Assembly (NCBI RefSeq): GCF_965363235.1
Contig: NC_134849.1
Span: 18,936,863-19,000,862, forward strand
Reading direction: 5' to 3'
DNA: 64,000 bases
Origin: Mytilus galloprovincialis
Taxonomy: Eukaryota > Mollusca > Bivalvia > Mytilida > Mytilidae
The translations under genes were made by a program, and so were the position numbers. Numbering within the stretch: the stretch's first letter is position 1; every line of letters starts with the position of its first letter. Under the pieces are notes generated by a model. The model was not told the DNA's origin. It did not search any database and worked only from the letters and a program-made list of their open reading frames with translations. This document shows positions 21,160 to 32,972 of the stretch, piece after piece.

Positions 21160-23860
21160 TATTATGTTTTTTTTTTTACTTTATAGCTCATAAAATGCTT
21201 CTGACGCAAATATTAAAACTGTTACTTATTAATTGTTCATGCTGGTTTTATTTACTGTAACAATTCGATCACTGTCATGCACATAATGCCCTATGGTAAA
21301 AATACCCATTAACGCCATTTTATTCTTAGTTTTTGTTTGTCATTTAACTGGTTTTTACTTTATTAAACCATTCAACTGACGCACAATATAACTGTTAATA
21401 GCCATGTCTGAATATAGAATTTAGTACATGGTGCAGAACGACCTTTTAATCAGTAACGGATCTAGGATTTCCGAAAAGAGGGCCCACTAACTTAAACGTT
21501 GCCCTTCATTTTAATCCGCTCATGCGTTTTAACTCCTGGGAGCATCACAAATCATAATTTAAAATGGAAGTTAGAACTGATATAAAGTATCAAAAATGAT
21601 TCTGGAAACTATAATATTAAATATCCACTTACAAAGTGAAAACGGTACTATTTATTCTGCCATAGACTACTATTTTCTAAATACCACTTTTTATAATAAA
21701 AACCTGAATAAAACAGTTATGTGTGGTGTTAGTAATTAAAGCCAAATAGTATCATGACCAACTTCCAACGGAGCTTGTTTATGTTATCCATGCCAACCGT
21801 CATTTTACACCAAATTTAAGATAATTTGGAAGTCTTTTCGAATAATTCTCTAGAAAATATTTCAATAGGTTTCAAAATTTATCTTGTAAATATACACACT
21901 GCAGTTATTCATAGATAAATAAAAAAATATATATTGTACTCTTACATCAAATCACAGCGCTCATAATTTGACTTCCTTCAACTGCCTTGTGTACATAAAA
22001 GGCCAACCTAATGCAAGGAAAATGTAATAGTACCATTTTCCCTACAAAAAATCCTTTATAGTGCTGGTCATCATCGGAATAATTTTTGTAATCGATTTAA
22101 TGTGGTGACAGGTTTTTTTTTAGAAAGAAGTTTTTTTTGTAAAACGTTTTTCGTTGAATGATAAAGAGGTATACAATTTCTCTTAAATTTATTCCACACT
22201 TTGGTTATATTCCAAAATTCATTCAATCATTTCTGAAATTTACAGTACTTCAGCTTTATATGTACTCCTTGAAGTTGTAAAACAATTATTCGAATCCGAA
22301 ACCAAACACCTGAAATATTATAAATGTTTACATATTTGTTTGAATTTTGCTTGAATCGAGCATCACGAAGGATGTCATTTATGGATCAGTTACTGATTAC
22401 ATTTTAAGTACCCATACGTTTATCCCCCGTTTTGTGACAGAAGGGTTCTATTGCTAAATATCTGGTTGTGTGTTATGAATAATTGTTTGTCTTCTTTTTT
22501 TGGCTTTAGTGTTATTCATCTTAAGTTATCATGGTACATATATTAGCCCTTGGTATATGTCCCTTGTTACCTTAATAAATAAACTCATCATAGATACCAG
22601 GATTGAAATTTTATATTTACGCCAGACGCGCGTTTCGTCTACAAAAGACTCATCAGTGACGCTCGAATAAAAAAAGGTTCAAAAGACCAAATAAAGTACG
22701 AAGTTGAAGAGCATTGCAATAAGGGTATAGCTCAATGTTTTGTAGGTCATCGCTACAAAAGCATAGTCTTAAAAGACCAATTTTTGTCTTAATTTGCATG
22801 ATTTTCTACTCTACATTCTCCAAAAGAATGACTTGTGTCTTGATTTTTTAACAAATTCTCATTTATATTAAATATGCATTAAATTTACTCGACACATTCT
22901 AAACGTTCTTCACATTTCTTGACAAATTCTTGACATTTGAATACTGTCTTGAAATTTCTCAACAGATTCTCGACATTCTTATTTTTCCTCAGTATCGCTT
23001 GACATATTCTGAACATTTTGAATTGTGTCTTAAATTTACTTGACAATTCTGAGTTTTACAAATCATGACCATTATACGTGATATAACTTTATCTTTATTT
23101 ATCTTTATATGATATACTGTTGTTACACTTGTTACAACAAAAAACAAAAGATGAGCATGTGAAAGAATCGAAAATTTGGGTATATAAATATTTATTACCG
23201 TACAAATATGGCTATGCAATCTAAAGTATTAACAATACAAATATGGGTATGTTGATATAAAACAATTTAAATTTTGTTTTTTTGTTTTTTTTAAAATGAT
23301 TACGAACATAAATTCCTAAAACTTATGAATAATTGCTATATAAACCAATCATACTGTGGACCTATTTCATTCTATATGCATAATATTCAATGTAATATGG
23401 TAAATAATTATTGTACCAAAATGTTTCTTCATGATTAACAGAAGAACATTTGTGTAATGTCATCTGTTGCAGTATATATAAAGTTTTACACGTGGACATG
23501 ATTTCCCCCATAAAATTAAGGTATTCCTAACCCCAGGGTGCATGTATCTGTAATATGGAAAATTACTGCTTTACCTGTAATCAACCATGCAAATTATCAG
23601 TTGACTGACCAAGCCACTACAATTTAAAAAGTTTATTGATAGATGAACATGAAATCATCATTTAATTATACAAAAAATGAATTAAAATAGATTTTCTTCA
23701 TAAAAATTATGAACTGAAATATTTTAACATAATAACAAATTGAATAATTTCGCAAAGATTAAAAGAAAATTATTAACTCAGTCTCCGGGAATAATAGAAA
23801 ATTTTATTTATAAAGGGTCCCATCAATGATTTCTATATTTTGTTCAATGATTTCTTGAAA
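21160..23860. other. No gene seen; AT-rich with a CTTGACA-type degenerate repeat
   Basis: There is a partial family D copy at 22600-22720. At 22830-23050 motifs such as TTCTTGACAAATTCT, TCTCGACATTCTT and GCTTGACATATTC recur loosely. No exon was recognised. Confidence 0.45.
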
Positions 23861-23872
23861 AAAAAACTCACC

Positions 23873-23908
23873 TTAAGAGCTGGAACAAGGAATCTAAGTG
23901 ATGACATA
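23873..23908 (-). CDS. Possible short first coding exon, doubtful
   Basis: On the minus strand, ATG opens 12 codons (MSSLRFLVPALK) that end exactly at a strong donor GTGAGT. It could begin a signal peptide of a minus-strand gene. Its phase 0 end does not match any acceptor I can place in the PAN exon at 21147-20821, so linkage would need an intermediate exon. Confidence 0.2.
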
Positions 23909-24599
23909 ATTGAAAGGCGATGGTGATGGATTTGCCATGTACTAAGGATGGATAGATACCAACAGTATACGCTCAGTTGCACTGACATGGGAATCAGAGG
24001 TAAAAAGGAAAGTTTGACGTCCCAAAACCACCTGGAGAGACTGTAGAGACAGAACGAACTTTGCGTAGTTAATTTCCGCAAAGGAAAAATGTATGCAGCA
24101 AATTTGAAACACGTTAGTGTTGACCTGTTCCATGTTTCAAGGAGCCGTGACGCAGAAAACGATCACACACAACTGACCCAAAGGACAAGGTGCATAAAAG
24201 CAATAGTGTTTGTATTATATATGGGCAGAGCTGCGAGGGCGATAGTAAAACGTTCAATATTGTATGTGTCAATTGGTCAGAAACAGATGGAAGGCGCTAT
24301 CTTGGTAGGTGGTCATCTTGGTTTACGCGATTTTTTAATTTTTTTTTTTACTATTATGATGTTTGTTTGAACGGTCTCCACAACGGCTGCTTTCATGGCC
24401 AAGTTGATCAACTGGACAGCCCGCAAACCACGACGAGGTGTTGCTGGTAGGTCAATCATTGACTCATTAGTAGATGACTGCAAATTTCACTAAAACTTCG
24501 ATTCACATAGAACCTCGGACGTCTGTGGAGCATATGAAACTCACCGATCCACAATTGGTTTCAGAGTGACGCGGGTTTACTGTACGGGAGCCTCCTAAC

Positions 24600-24998
24600 T
24601 AGTTTGTCTTTGAATCGTTTGTGTATTTGTGGTAGCTGACGGATAATCAGGAGCTGGTCCATACCGTTCTTTGAGCTGTAAGGACCGAAACGTGATTCTG
24701 AATGTGAATGATGAAGTACGATGTTTGATTGCTTGCTTTATTGTACATTTTGACACAAACCGCTTAATAGACGTAAATTTTTCCATGTGTGAATCTCATT
24801 TTGCCAGTCGTCAGGGTACAGGATAACATTTATATACTCATTATCTATAGTGCATACAGTGTCTTTTACAAAACATTTTAACTTAAGTCCGTAAAGTATT
24901 GACTTTACATCGTTCGGGAACTTGTCATTGAGATGTTTGGTGATGCTTCCAATCAGAGGGATAAAAATGTTGATCCGATAATGAATGATTTCAACCAT
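24600..24998 (-). pseudogene. hAT-like transposase fragment, tentative
   Basis: The minus-strand reading contains HYRINIFIPLIGSITKHL, a long DKFPNDVKSILYGLKL helix and NEIHTWKNL. This resembles the helical region of hAT/DUF4371-type transposases, where a YYR...FIP...L...F pattern precedes a W-containing segment. Stops follow near 24738. The match is weak and made from memory. Confidence 0.35.
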
Positions 24999-25517
24999 TT
25001 AATTTCTTTTCTGTTTTTCTGTTTTACTTTTTTTGTCAGCCCGCAAAAGGAGACAACTGCCAAAATGCCTCCATGTAATGTACGGCCGAATACTGTAGTG
25101 TTTCGTTCATCGAAAAAAAAAGATCATTAAAATAATGACATATTTAACCTACATTCATACCATTGATAAACCGGTGATTAAAGTGAAAATAATATGGTTT
25201 AAAAAATGCAATGAAGACAAAACAACCCCTAACAAAACAGGAATAATAATAAAAAAAAAAAAGAAAAAAAACCAAATTGTTCTTATACAGTTATTTCAAG
25301 TAAATGAATAATAATATAAAAAAAATGAAAACATAACTACAGGAAAAAACGCTGATGCATGAATTTGTTGTGATTAAGGAATGGGATTTTTATATGTTGA
25401 AGGTCGTTAGTTACTATAAATGTAACATATTTTTTTTTATGTTTGTTTACATCATGATCCCAACAAATTATGTATGAGGACATAAAAACTGTCAATTTAA
25501 TAATTATTTGTTCATAA

Positions 25518-26307
25518 TATATATGTTCCAGACCATACGAGTATTTGGACCGTACGCGTACGGTCCGGACCGTATACGTATACTCGTACGGTCCGACCAT
25601 ACGCGTACGGTCGGACCGTATGAGTATACGCGTACGGTCCAGCTGACCATACATGTTTTGGGATCATATGGGTTAAATGTTAACAAACATTTATCAAAAT
25701 CTTTATTTTTAGTTATACAAATTGTTATTATTACAATTAGATGGAGAAAGTGAATAAGCGAACAATTAACATTAAATATTAAATTTTGTTTAATTATATA
25801 TCCGTAAATCCTATTTTGTTACTCTGGCCCAAGATGACACTTGCTTCCACAAGGAACGTCATATATTTTTAACATTAACATGTTTTGTTCATGCATGTTC
25901 CTTTGCATATGCATTTTTGTAAAGTTCCTAAATATTCTAAAACAATTGTCCTCCCACGTTATGTTTACTTCCGATAACTTCAATGTCAATGAGCATACCG
26001 GGCTGTAATTAATGAATTACTGACATGCTAAGTACAGGAGATTAACAGATTAAATAAGCCTGATTTTTTACAAATAGTTAAAATATTAAGCTTTTATTTC
26101 AATAACTATTCAACTTTTTATGTAAATTTTAGATAAAAGTTATGTTGATCTGTTATATACATTTGTATCTAATAAACTTGACCAAATTCTTAATATTAGT
26201 CAGACCGTACGCGTACGGTCCGACCGTATGCGTATATTGAAAAAGTACGCATACGGTCCAGACCGTACGCGTACGGTCCAAATACTCGTACGGTCTGGAA
26301 CATATAT
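25518..26307. mobile_element. 790-bp element with nested-palindrome ends
   Basis: Both ends read inward ATATATGTTCCAGACC, TACGAGTATTTGG, then GACCGTACGCGTACGGTC, giving inverted termini of about 60 bp with three or four mismatches. Inside each end the 18-bp palindrome GACCGTACGCGTACGGTC and variants recur several times (25540-25645 and 26202-26300). The interior is AT-rich with no long ORF. No target-site duplication is certain. It is best called a non-autonomous DNA transposon of unknown superfamily. Confidence 0.75.
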
Positions 26308-26365
26308 GGGAATTAAAAAGAATAATCTAGTGTTGCGTTTCTAAAGTCGGTCAGTAAATTATATA

Positions 26366-26444
<79 letters not shown>
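26366..26444. repeat. (TA)n microsatellite
   Basis: About 78 bp of uninterrupted TA after a short AT-rich lead. It abuts the tail of the SINE that follows, on the minus strand, and may be its tail expansion. Confidence 0.95.
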
Positions 26445-26446
<2 letters not shown>

Positions 26447-26600
26447 TCTGAAAATTACACCAAACAGTGTTAGAGTTAGATTTTCTACTGACAAATTTTT
26501 GTCCGTCCCTCAGCGGGATTCGAACTCACACCTTTGATACACTACAGCACCAATCGCTTAGCCTCATGTCCAGCGCTCTAGACCACTCGACCACATCCGC
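26445..26600 (-). mobile_element. tRNA-derived SINE
   Basis: Minus strand: GTGGTCGAGTGGTCTAGAGC (A box region, 26575-26594), then GTGTGAGTTCGAATCCC (B box, 26515-26532), then an unrelated body ending CAGACTTATA and an AT tail. The spacing suggests a Leu/Ser-type tRNA ancestor with a long variable arm. The acceptor and T stems do not pair properly, so it is not a working tRNA gene. Confidence 0.75.
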
Positions 26601-27020
26601 TATATAAAAATATAACTTCAATAGTCGTAGTGTTACCTTGTCACGGAAGGTGAATCTAGAGATAGACATGAGACACGTGTTTTTTAAGCGTGTGTAGATG
26701 TTATATTATTATTTTCATACACAGTGTATTTATTATTTATCAGCAATCTAACTCAACAATTTTTATATATCATATAGGATCATGATTCATTTCATTATAC
26801 AGTCACTAGAAATAAGTATATCATACAAACAAGTCTAAACAAGTGACAAACCATACAATATACATGTCCACTGGATCTAAGAGTGATATAGATACAAGGT
26901 TAATGTAAATATTTATATAAGTCTGAAAATTACACCAAACAGTGTTTCATGTCTATCTCTAGATTCACCTTCCGTGACAAGGTAACACTACGACTATTGA
27001 AGTTATATTTTTATATAGCG
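26598..27020. repeat. 73-bp inverted repeat flanking about 280 bp
   Basis: 26598-26670 and 26948-27020 are reverse complements (CGCTATATAAAAATATAAC to GATAGACATG and back). The left arm directly adjoins the SINE head. The right arm directly follows a second fragment of the SINE tail (about 26913-26947, TATAAGTCTGAAAATTACAC). Confidence 0.9.
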
Positions 27021-27324
27021 AATGTAACTTTAACACACTAATGAGTGTTATAAAATTAGTTGTTATATTTTATGTATTATTCACGCAATATTTCGCTAAA
27101 CAAATTAGCTTCATCGGGCGTGTGCATCTATCTAAGTGAAATCGGATGCATGACAAAAAAAATCTTTGTAGCTTGAGCTACACAAAATTCGTGTAATAGT
27201 TTTAACATATTGATTGATGGTCTAGATAAAACATATTTTTGCCGTTTATTGTACATAACAATTTTAAAATCTAAACAAATAGTTGTTTAAAGTTAAATAG
27301 AATGAAATTCATGATTTATTCCTT

Positions 27325-27540
27325 TGGTTTTGGGTAGAACTGTTTTTCAACCCTCTCATTAAGTCCACCAGGTTCAAGAGTACGTATCTGATGCATCCAG
27401 AACCTTTCTCTTTGTTTTCTCCTTTCGGAGTCCCAATTTTGGTTTACCTCAATTATTTGAAAGGTGATATTCTCAAAAGTATGTCCTGTTCTTAAGAGGT
27501 GTCTCGTAAATGGACAGTTTCTTCCTTTTGTATAGAACGA
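27325..27540 (-). pseudogene. Penelope-like element C-terminal (GIY-YIG region) fragment
   Basis: The minus strand reads CPFTRHLLRTGHTFENI, then NWDSERRKQRERFWMHQ and IRTLEPGGLNERVEKQF, matching the end of Penelope-like endonuclease domains (R...E.FW...LRT..P.GLN). Upstream RT sequence is missing, so it is an isolated fragment. Confidence 0.65.
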
Positions 27541-28190
27541 TCAGTGATTGTTAAGTCTGATGTTGAATTTAGCATGTTTAGTTTATGTTTAAGATATGTG
27601 TCATTCAGTTTTATATGTTGATACGGAATTGTACAAGTTGTGCCCGGAAACGCCGTTTTGTTTACTTTCTCTCTCTGTTATTAATCTACGTAAGTCAATG
27701 TATCTTAACAGTGTGATTGAACAAACAATACAGTATAAACTGAACATACTTTCCCAAACTGAGGGATGAATCAGGCGTAGAACAATATGAAATAGTTTTA
27801 CCAAAAGGTAAAAATGAATGTTTTAAAAACAATTTAAATTTTGTATTCACTGCATGGTAAAAGACCTGAAAGCACAAATGCCCTACGTTTTTTTAAGGAT
27901 AGCAAAAAAAGTAAACGGTCATGATACATATTCAAATTCATTTTTGAATAGAATAATAAAAGTACTTCAGTTAACTGTGTATGGAGAATTTGTAGCAGTG
28001 TTAGAAAGTTGTGGAAATTCTAAAAAGGCCATCCTTATCCCTTATGGGCAAGGAAATACTACCGTACTACCTTAACGTTAGACGTGTAATTGTTCATGAG
28101 CTATTTCCAACCCAAAACTTAAGTTAACAGACGATGCCCATATCATCACATGATGGAGGCTATGAAAAATATCCCAGAAAACAAGATTCA
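27541..28190. other. Unassigned, probably decayed element sequence
   Basis: The + strand has an open stretch of 73 codons at 27854-28075 with no recognised motif. Its surroundings have AT-rich, stop-rich frames. It lacks a counterpart in the second duplication unit, so it is likely inserted material. Confidence 0.35.
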
Positions 28191-28659
28191 TTTAGGTTAA
28201 AAATGTTTAGGAGAAATGTATTTCATAGACATGCTAGTTGATTTCAAATCAAGATATAATGTATCTTCCTTTTGAAAAAGCAAATTAACTGTCGCGTTCT
28301 TTAAAATATAAACTGGATAGGTACTGCTACTAATAATGATTATATGAAGACTCGCCTGTCAATTTACCACGATTTTGGACTTGGGTCTTTATCTAAGACC
28401 TTCTCTTTTAGATACTACATGCTGAATAGTATCTAAATGACATTTTAATCAAGGAAGTGTTTAAACTGTGTGGACAAGTACTAGAAAAAGTTTTAGTCAT
28501 ATTACTACATTAAATATGAAAGAATATTTAAAACAATTGTTTGATGTCTAAACATTCGTGCTTTAAGTGACTAAAATATTCTCTTAAATACTTGCTACGA
28601 TTGATAACAAAAACAAAATAAACGAAAACAATTGAAACAAACATTTATAATAACATTAA

Positions 28660-28940
28660 CGGTACCAATTTTCCTGCACCAGATGCGCATTTCGACAATA
28701 CGTGTCTCTTCAGTGATGCTAGTTGCCTAAATATTTGAAAAACCAAAGCTTATATAAAAGATGAAGAGCTATAATCCAAAAGGTCCAAAAAGTGTAGCCA
28801 AATCCGTGAAAGGAATCAGAACTTTGCATGAGGGAGATACATTCCTTAATTTATAATAATTTCTAACATTTTGTAACAGTAAATTTTAATAACACAACAA
28901 ATCCGTATTTTGATGCCAGTACCAAAGTACTGCCTACTGG
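28660..28940 (+). repeat. Dispersed family D, diverged copy
   Basis: It contains CACCAGATGCGCATTTCGAC, CTCTTCAGTGATGCTAG and GTACTGCCTACTGGGCTG, a variant of the family seen at 18153. The copy at 56805-57000 is the same subfamily. Confidence 0.75.
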
Positions 28941-29284
28941 GCTGAAGAAACACATATTATACTTTAGCAAATTGCGTATACTATTGTAACTGAACCAATA
29001 TTGAAGACATTTGTATGTTTATGTATAGCTATTGATAGAGGTAAGCTTTTGAAAATAGTTCAAAACCTTGTGGAGAAAAGAAAAAAAATCGTTTCATCAA
29101 AGCTTCATCTTATTAAAACATTATGATTTTGATCCGATAGTGGTTAACTCTAGAGGCTGACTTAATACAGGAACTTCTACAGAAGAAAGATAAGCAGTTA
29201 GAAATATATCCTTTAACACTACTTTAATTTCCGCTATAGAAATTTCCTTTAACTTCACTTTCCTCTATAGATATAGATTCCGTT

Positions 29285-29640
29285 ATGGAATAACCGTTTC
29301 ACAGATGTTCTTCGTGTCGTAGCTACAACCTCATTTCCTTTTCACGAATTAGTCTATTTACCGGATTTTGAATAACATGAGCAAGACGACGGGTGCCACA
29401 TGTGGAGCAGGATCTGCTTACCCTTCAGGAGTAGATGGAATCGCCCCAGTGTTTAGTGGTTCGTGTTGCTTAGTCTTTAGTTTTCTATGTTGTGTCTTTT
29501 GTTCTATTATTTGTCTGTTTATCTTTTTTTTTAGCCATGGCGTTGTCAGTTTGTTTTCGATCTATGAGTTTGACTGTCCCTTTGGTATCGTTCGCCCCTA
29601 CTTTACTCCTATTTTGCCTACAACTACATTATATCAATTA
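29285..29640 (+). repeat. Dispersed family B copy
   Basis: It carries GTGCCACATGTGGAGCAGG, CTGCTTACCCTTC, TTTAGTTTTCTATGTTG and TATGAGTTTGACTGTCCC in the usual order. A 94-codon open frame over it is a chance product of the repeat. Confidence 0.85.
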
Positions 29641-30519
29641 TCTTTCAGTTAGGTAAACAAACAAAAAAGATATAATTTTGTAATACGCAAATATTGACAT
29701 AGTTTGTTCCAACTATATAATTATGTAAATACTACCTAAGATTTCTATATATACACTTTTTATATCGGAATGAACATACTAATAAAGTTGTGATACCGAA
29801 TCATTAGAAACCGCCCAGTGACGTAGACAGATTCCTATTTCCACTGAAGCAAACGATCTGAATCTTGGGAGTCAAAGCCTTGGTGCATTTCAAAGATCAC
29901 GATACGGATACTCAATGTATGTTTAATGTCAAAACAACCTGGTAAAACAAATGGCAGCATTTAAACATGAAAATATCGAATCTTATCAGTAGCCGTATTT
30001 TGCTCAACTTTTTAGAATTTTGTGTCCTTAATGCTATTCAACGTTTTACTTTTTTGGCTATTACCTATCTTGATCTGAGCGTCACTTATGAGTCTTATGT
30101 AGACAAAAAGCGCGTCTGGCGTATTACATTATAATCCTGGTACCTTTGATAACTATTATGCAGGTTTGATTGATAGGTTGTTTGTTATTTGCTGAACATC
30201 GGGTGACACAAAATTCACGCAAATAAAACCGAGAATGAAATATGACAAAGAGACAACAAACGGTGCAATGGACAGAAAAGAAGGCCACCAATAGGTAATT
30301 AACACAGCAATAATACATCGCACCAGGAAGCAGGCTTCAGCGTTCCATATTTTAAAAGATATGCTTTGCAGAATAGGTCGATCAGGGTGAAAACAAATTC
30401 CTACTGCACGGGGAGCATGTAAGACAGGAAAAAGTTCATCCACAGCTCAGAATCGGACATTATGTCTACTAGATGATTTTAAAGATCGCTTTTCTACACA
30501 GGTTGTAATGTTCTTACTT

Positions 30520-30710
30520 TTTGATAAAGACAAAAGTAAAAGCTTATTATCCCCCTTTTTATTAAGATAAAAGTAAAGGCTTATTAGCCTCGTTTTGCTT
30601 AAGATGAAAGTAAAGGCTTATTAGCCTCGTTTTGCTGAAGATAAAGGTAAAGGCTTATTAGCCTCGTCTTGATTAAGACAAAATTAAATGCTTATTAGCT
30701 TCGTTTTTAT
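30520..30710 (+). repeat. 37-bp minisatellite, five units
   Basis: Units of TTAAGATAAAAGTAAAGGC plus TTATTAGCCTCGTTTTGC start near 30525, 30562, 30599, 30636 and 30673. The homologous site in duplication unit 2 (near 34463) has a single unit, so the expansion came after duplication. Confidence 0.9.
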
Positions 30711-31834
30711 GAATGCATCATCCTCGTGAGATGTAAATTCTGCCACCGCAAGCAACACATAACATCTTGATTAAGACAAAGACATGTTTAATGATAAGTA
30801 CACGTTGGGTATGCTTCTATGATATATATTAATTTCTAATATAATAAATAAAAAAAAGTAAGCTACCAAAAAGTAGTTGTTTTGCCACTGTTCGAGTTGA
30901 TGTCTCTTTGACACATTCCCCATTTCCATTCTAGATGTCATTCATCCAAAATTTAGCATTTAAAGTCTTAATCGTTTCTACACGGAAACGCGTGGAGTGT
31001 GTTTGAGAAGACTATGCACTGTGGAAGTCTCTTTCTGCTTACTAGAAATATATCATTGGTCGGTACCTTGAATGCAACCTTTTTTGGTACTATCAGGTCT
31101 CTTAGAAGAACAAACATATACTTTTAATAACTTTGACCGTTTGTCTTTGCTTCTAAATCGCAAACATAACCAACACTACGTTCTACACGGTAAAATTGGA
31201 AAAAGATGAAGAAATAATACTGTTACGACTTAATTTTTAAAAAGGAACTTAACTTTGAATCAGCATTTTAAAAATTAACAAACTAGGTGTATAATCTCTA
31301 TTTGAAAGTTATAAATTGTGTGGAACAAGATGGGACATCTTAGACCTACTCTATCGTATTGTAATGATTTAATTATCATTTAAACATACATATCCTTGTT
31401 CCTTGTTTAGACATGATATCAAATTGTCAGGAGTATGATGCAGATAAACCAGTCAACATAAGGAACATTCAGTTAAAGTTTAGAAGTATTAGGCCCAGTA
31501 ATTTCAGAGAAGATTTTGAAATGTTAGCAAACATGATGAACAAATTGTCTATAATGGGCAATGACTCCTTAGAAGGGTCGATTGACAATTTTGGTCAAAA
31601 TAATATTTTTGAAGATCTCATTTTGTTAAACAATTTTGATGTTTACCGTATGTCTTTATCTTCACAAATAATCAGCCAAAAGCAAAAAACTGCAAAGAGT
31701 AAAATTACAAAATACTGAACTCCGATGAGAATTTCCTAAAAATAACTAATTGAGCCGAAGTAACCCAACAAAAAGTTGTTTGGTTCTTTGAAAATGCTTT
31801 AGTTTTTGAGATATAAGCCAACAACTGTATTTGA

Positions 31835-32060
31835 CCCATAGGTTCTATTTTTAGCTCGGACGGCCATGTTTGAAATTGGATCAATACTTCGAATACAATT
31901 TATAATTTTAGTACCATGAGGAACATTCAGTTGAAGTTTGAAGTTATTTCACGAAGACGTTTCAGACGAGAAGATTCCTGAAATAGTCCACGACGTCGAC
32001 AAACGACGTACAACGACGGATGCCAAGTAATGGCATAAGCTCACATGGCCCCGAAAGGTA
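31835..32060 (-). repeat. Dispersed family G copy (reverse)
   Basis: It ends GCCAAGTAATGGCATAAGC then TCACATGGCCCC, preceded by ACGACGTACAACGACGG. It sits at the junction between the two segmental duplication units. Confidence 0.8.
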
Positions 32061-32932
32061 TTACATAACTATAGGAAAAACTGTTAGTAAATGAGTTTAT
32101 TTTGTAAAGATAAAGGAATGGGATTTTAATATTTTCATAGGGATTTTTATGAATTGTTGAAGGGCGTTGGTTACTGTAATTGTAATATTTGTAAATGCAT
32201 TTTTTTACACCAAGATCCGAACGAATACTGAAAATTTAAATTATATTTGAGAGCATTAAATCTGTCAATCTAAATGATTAATTATTTGTTTTTAAAGGAA
32301 AACATTCGGTAGTTTACCCCCTACTGTGAAAAAACAACCAGGAAAAAAAGAATAAATAAGGTTAAACACGAGAAAGATATTTAATAGACAAGCTAGTTTA
32401 TTTCAAATCAATTTAAAATTTATAATCTCAATGTCATTATCCTCTTTTAAAATCAAATGAACTGTTGTCTCCTTTAAAAAATAAAGTTGAAAGACACTGC
32501 TACTAAATAATGATTATCAAATGACCTTTTGTTTCTCTAAAAAATAAAGCTGAAAGGCACTGCTACTAAAGAATGATTAAATAAAGACCCGACTGTCAAT
32601 TTGTCACGACACTATGGACTTGGGTCTTTATTTAAAATCTTCTCGCTTAGTTACTGCATGCTGGACCGTATCTAAATGACTTTTTAATCAAGGAAGTGTG
32701 TGGACGAATTTAGGTTGATAGCAGAAAAAGAGTAAGTTTTACTACTACATAAATTATGAAAGAATGTATGAAACAATGGCTTTATGTCTAATCATTCGTG
32801 CTTTTAGGGGCTACATTTATCTTCTCAAGTACTTGGTACAGTTGATAACAAATGCAAATTGAACGAAAACAACATCTATAAATACAAGTTTCATTTTAGT
32901 GAACTGCCCATACAAATGAAACTGATCAAATA

Positions 32933-32972
32933 ATGAAGACATTTGTATTGTTATGTTTAGTTATTGAAAGAG
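32933..32972 (+). CDS. Exon 1: signal peptide
   Basis: 40 nt from ATG to donor GTAAGA, phase 1. It encodes a hydrophobic MKTFVLLCLVIE run. The 40-nt length is conserved exactly in the duplicate at 29001-29040. Confidence 0.7.

Larger units (their letters stand above)
25338..31444 (+). repeat. Segmental duplication, unit 1 (degenerate copy)
   Basis: Blocks at 25338-25510, 28193-28470, 28975-29110, 29800-29870, 30155-30220, 30330-30530, 30690-30770 and 31390-31444 match in order blocks at 32065-32292, 32354-32700, 32925-33040, 33545-33620, 33667-33730, 34090-34460, 34490-34560 and 34955-35010. Unit 1 has been stretched by transposon insertions. It ends inside the ShKT exon. Confidence 0.8.
29001..31444 (+). 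pseudogene. Broken duplicate of the ShKT membrane-protein gene
   Basis: A 40-nt copy of the signal-peptide exon (29001-29040, donor GTAAGC intact) has TTG where the working copy has ATG. The ShKT exon copy starts at 31411 after an intact TTGTTTAG acceptor and matches only to about 31444 (ISN.QEYDAD) before unrelated sequence takes over. Start loss and truncation together argue for a pseudogene. Confidence 0.8.

Noticed and set aside
23833..24133. Joining the short MSSLRF exon directly to the PAN exon
   Set aside because: The exon ends in phase 0 and no phase 0 acceptor is available in the PAN exon, so the join would break the frame.
24089..24450. Open frames of 86-93 codons on the + strand
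   Set aside because: No recognisable motif or splice context; next to a decayed transposase-like segment.
25337..25753. Tyr/Arg/Val-rich overlapping open frames on both strands
   Set aside because: They are translations of the GTACGCGTAC palindromes, which are open on both strands by symmetry.
26515..26600. A functional tRNA-Leu/Ser gene on the minus strand
   Set aside because: A and B boxes are present but the acceptor and T stems do not pair, and the sequence continues into a SINE body.
29368..29652. 94-codon open frame as a small cysteine-rich membrane protein
   Set aside because: It lies wholly within dispersed family B, whose other copies do not keep the frame.
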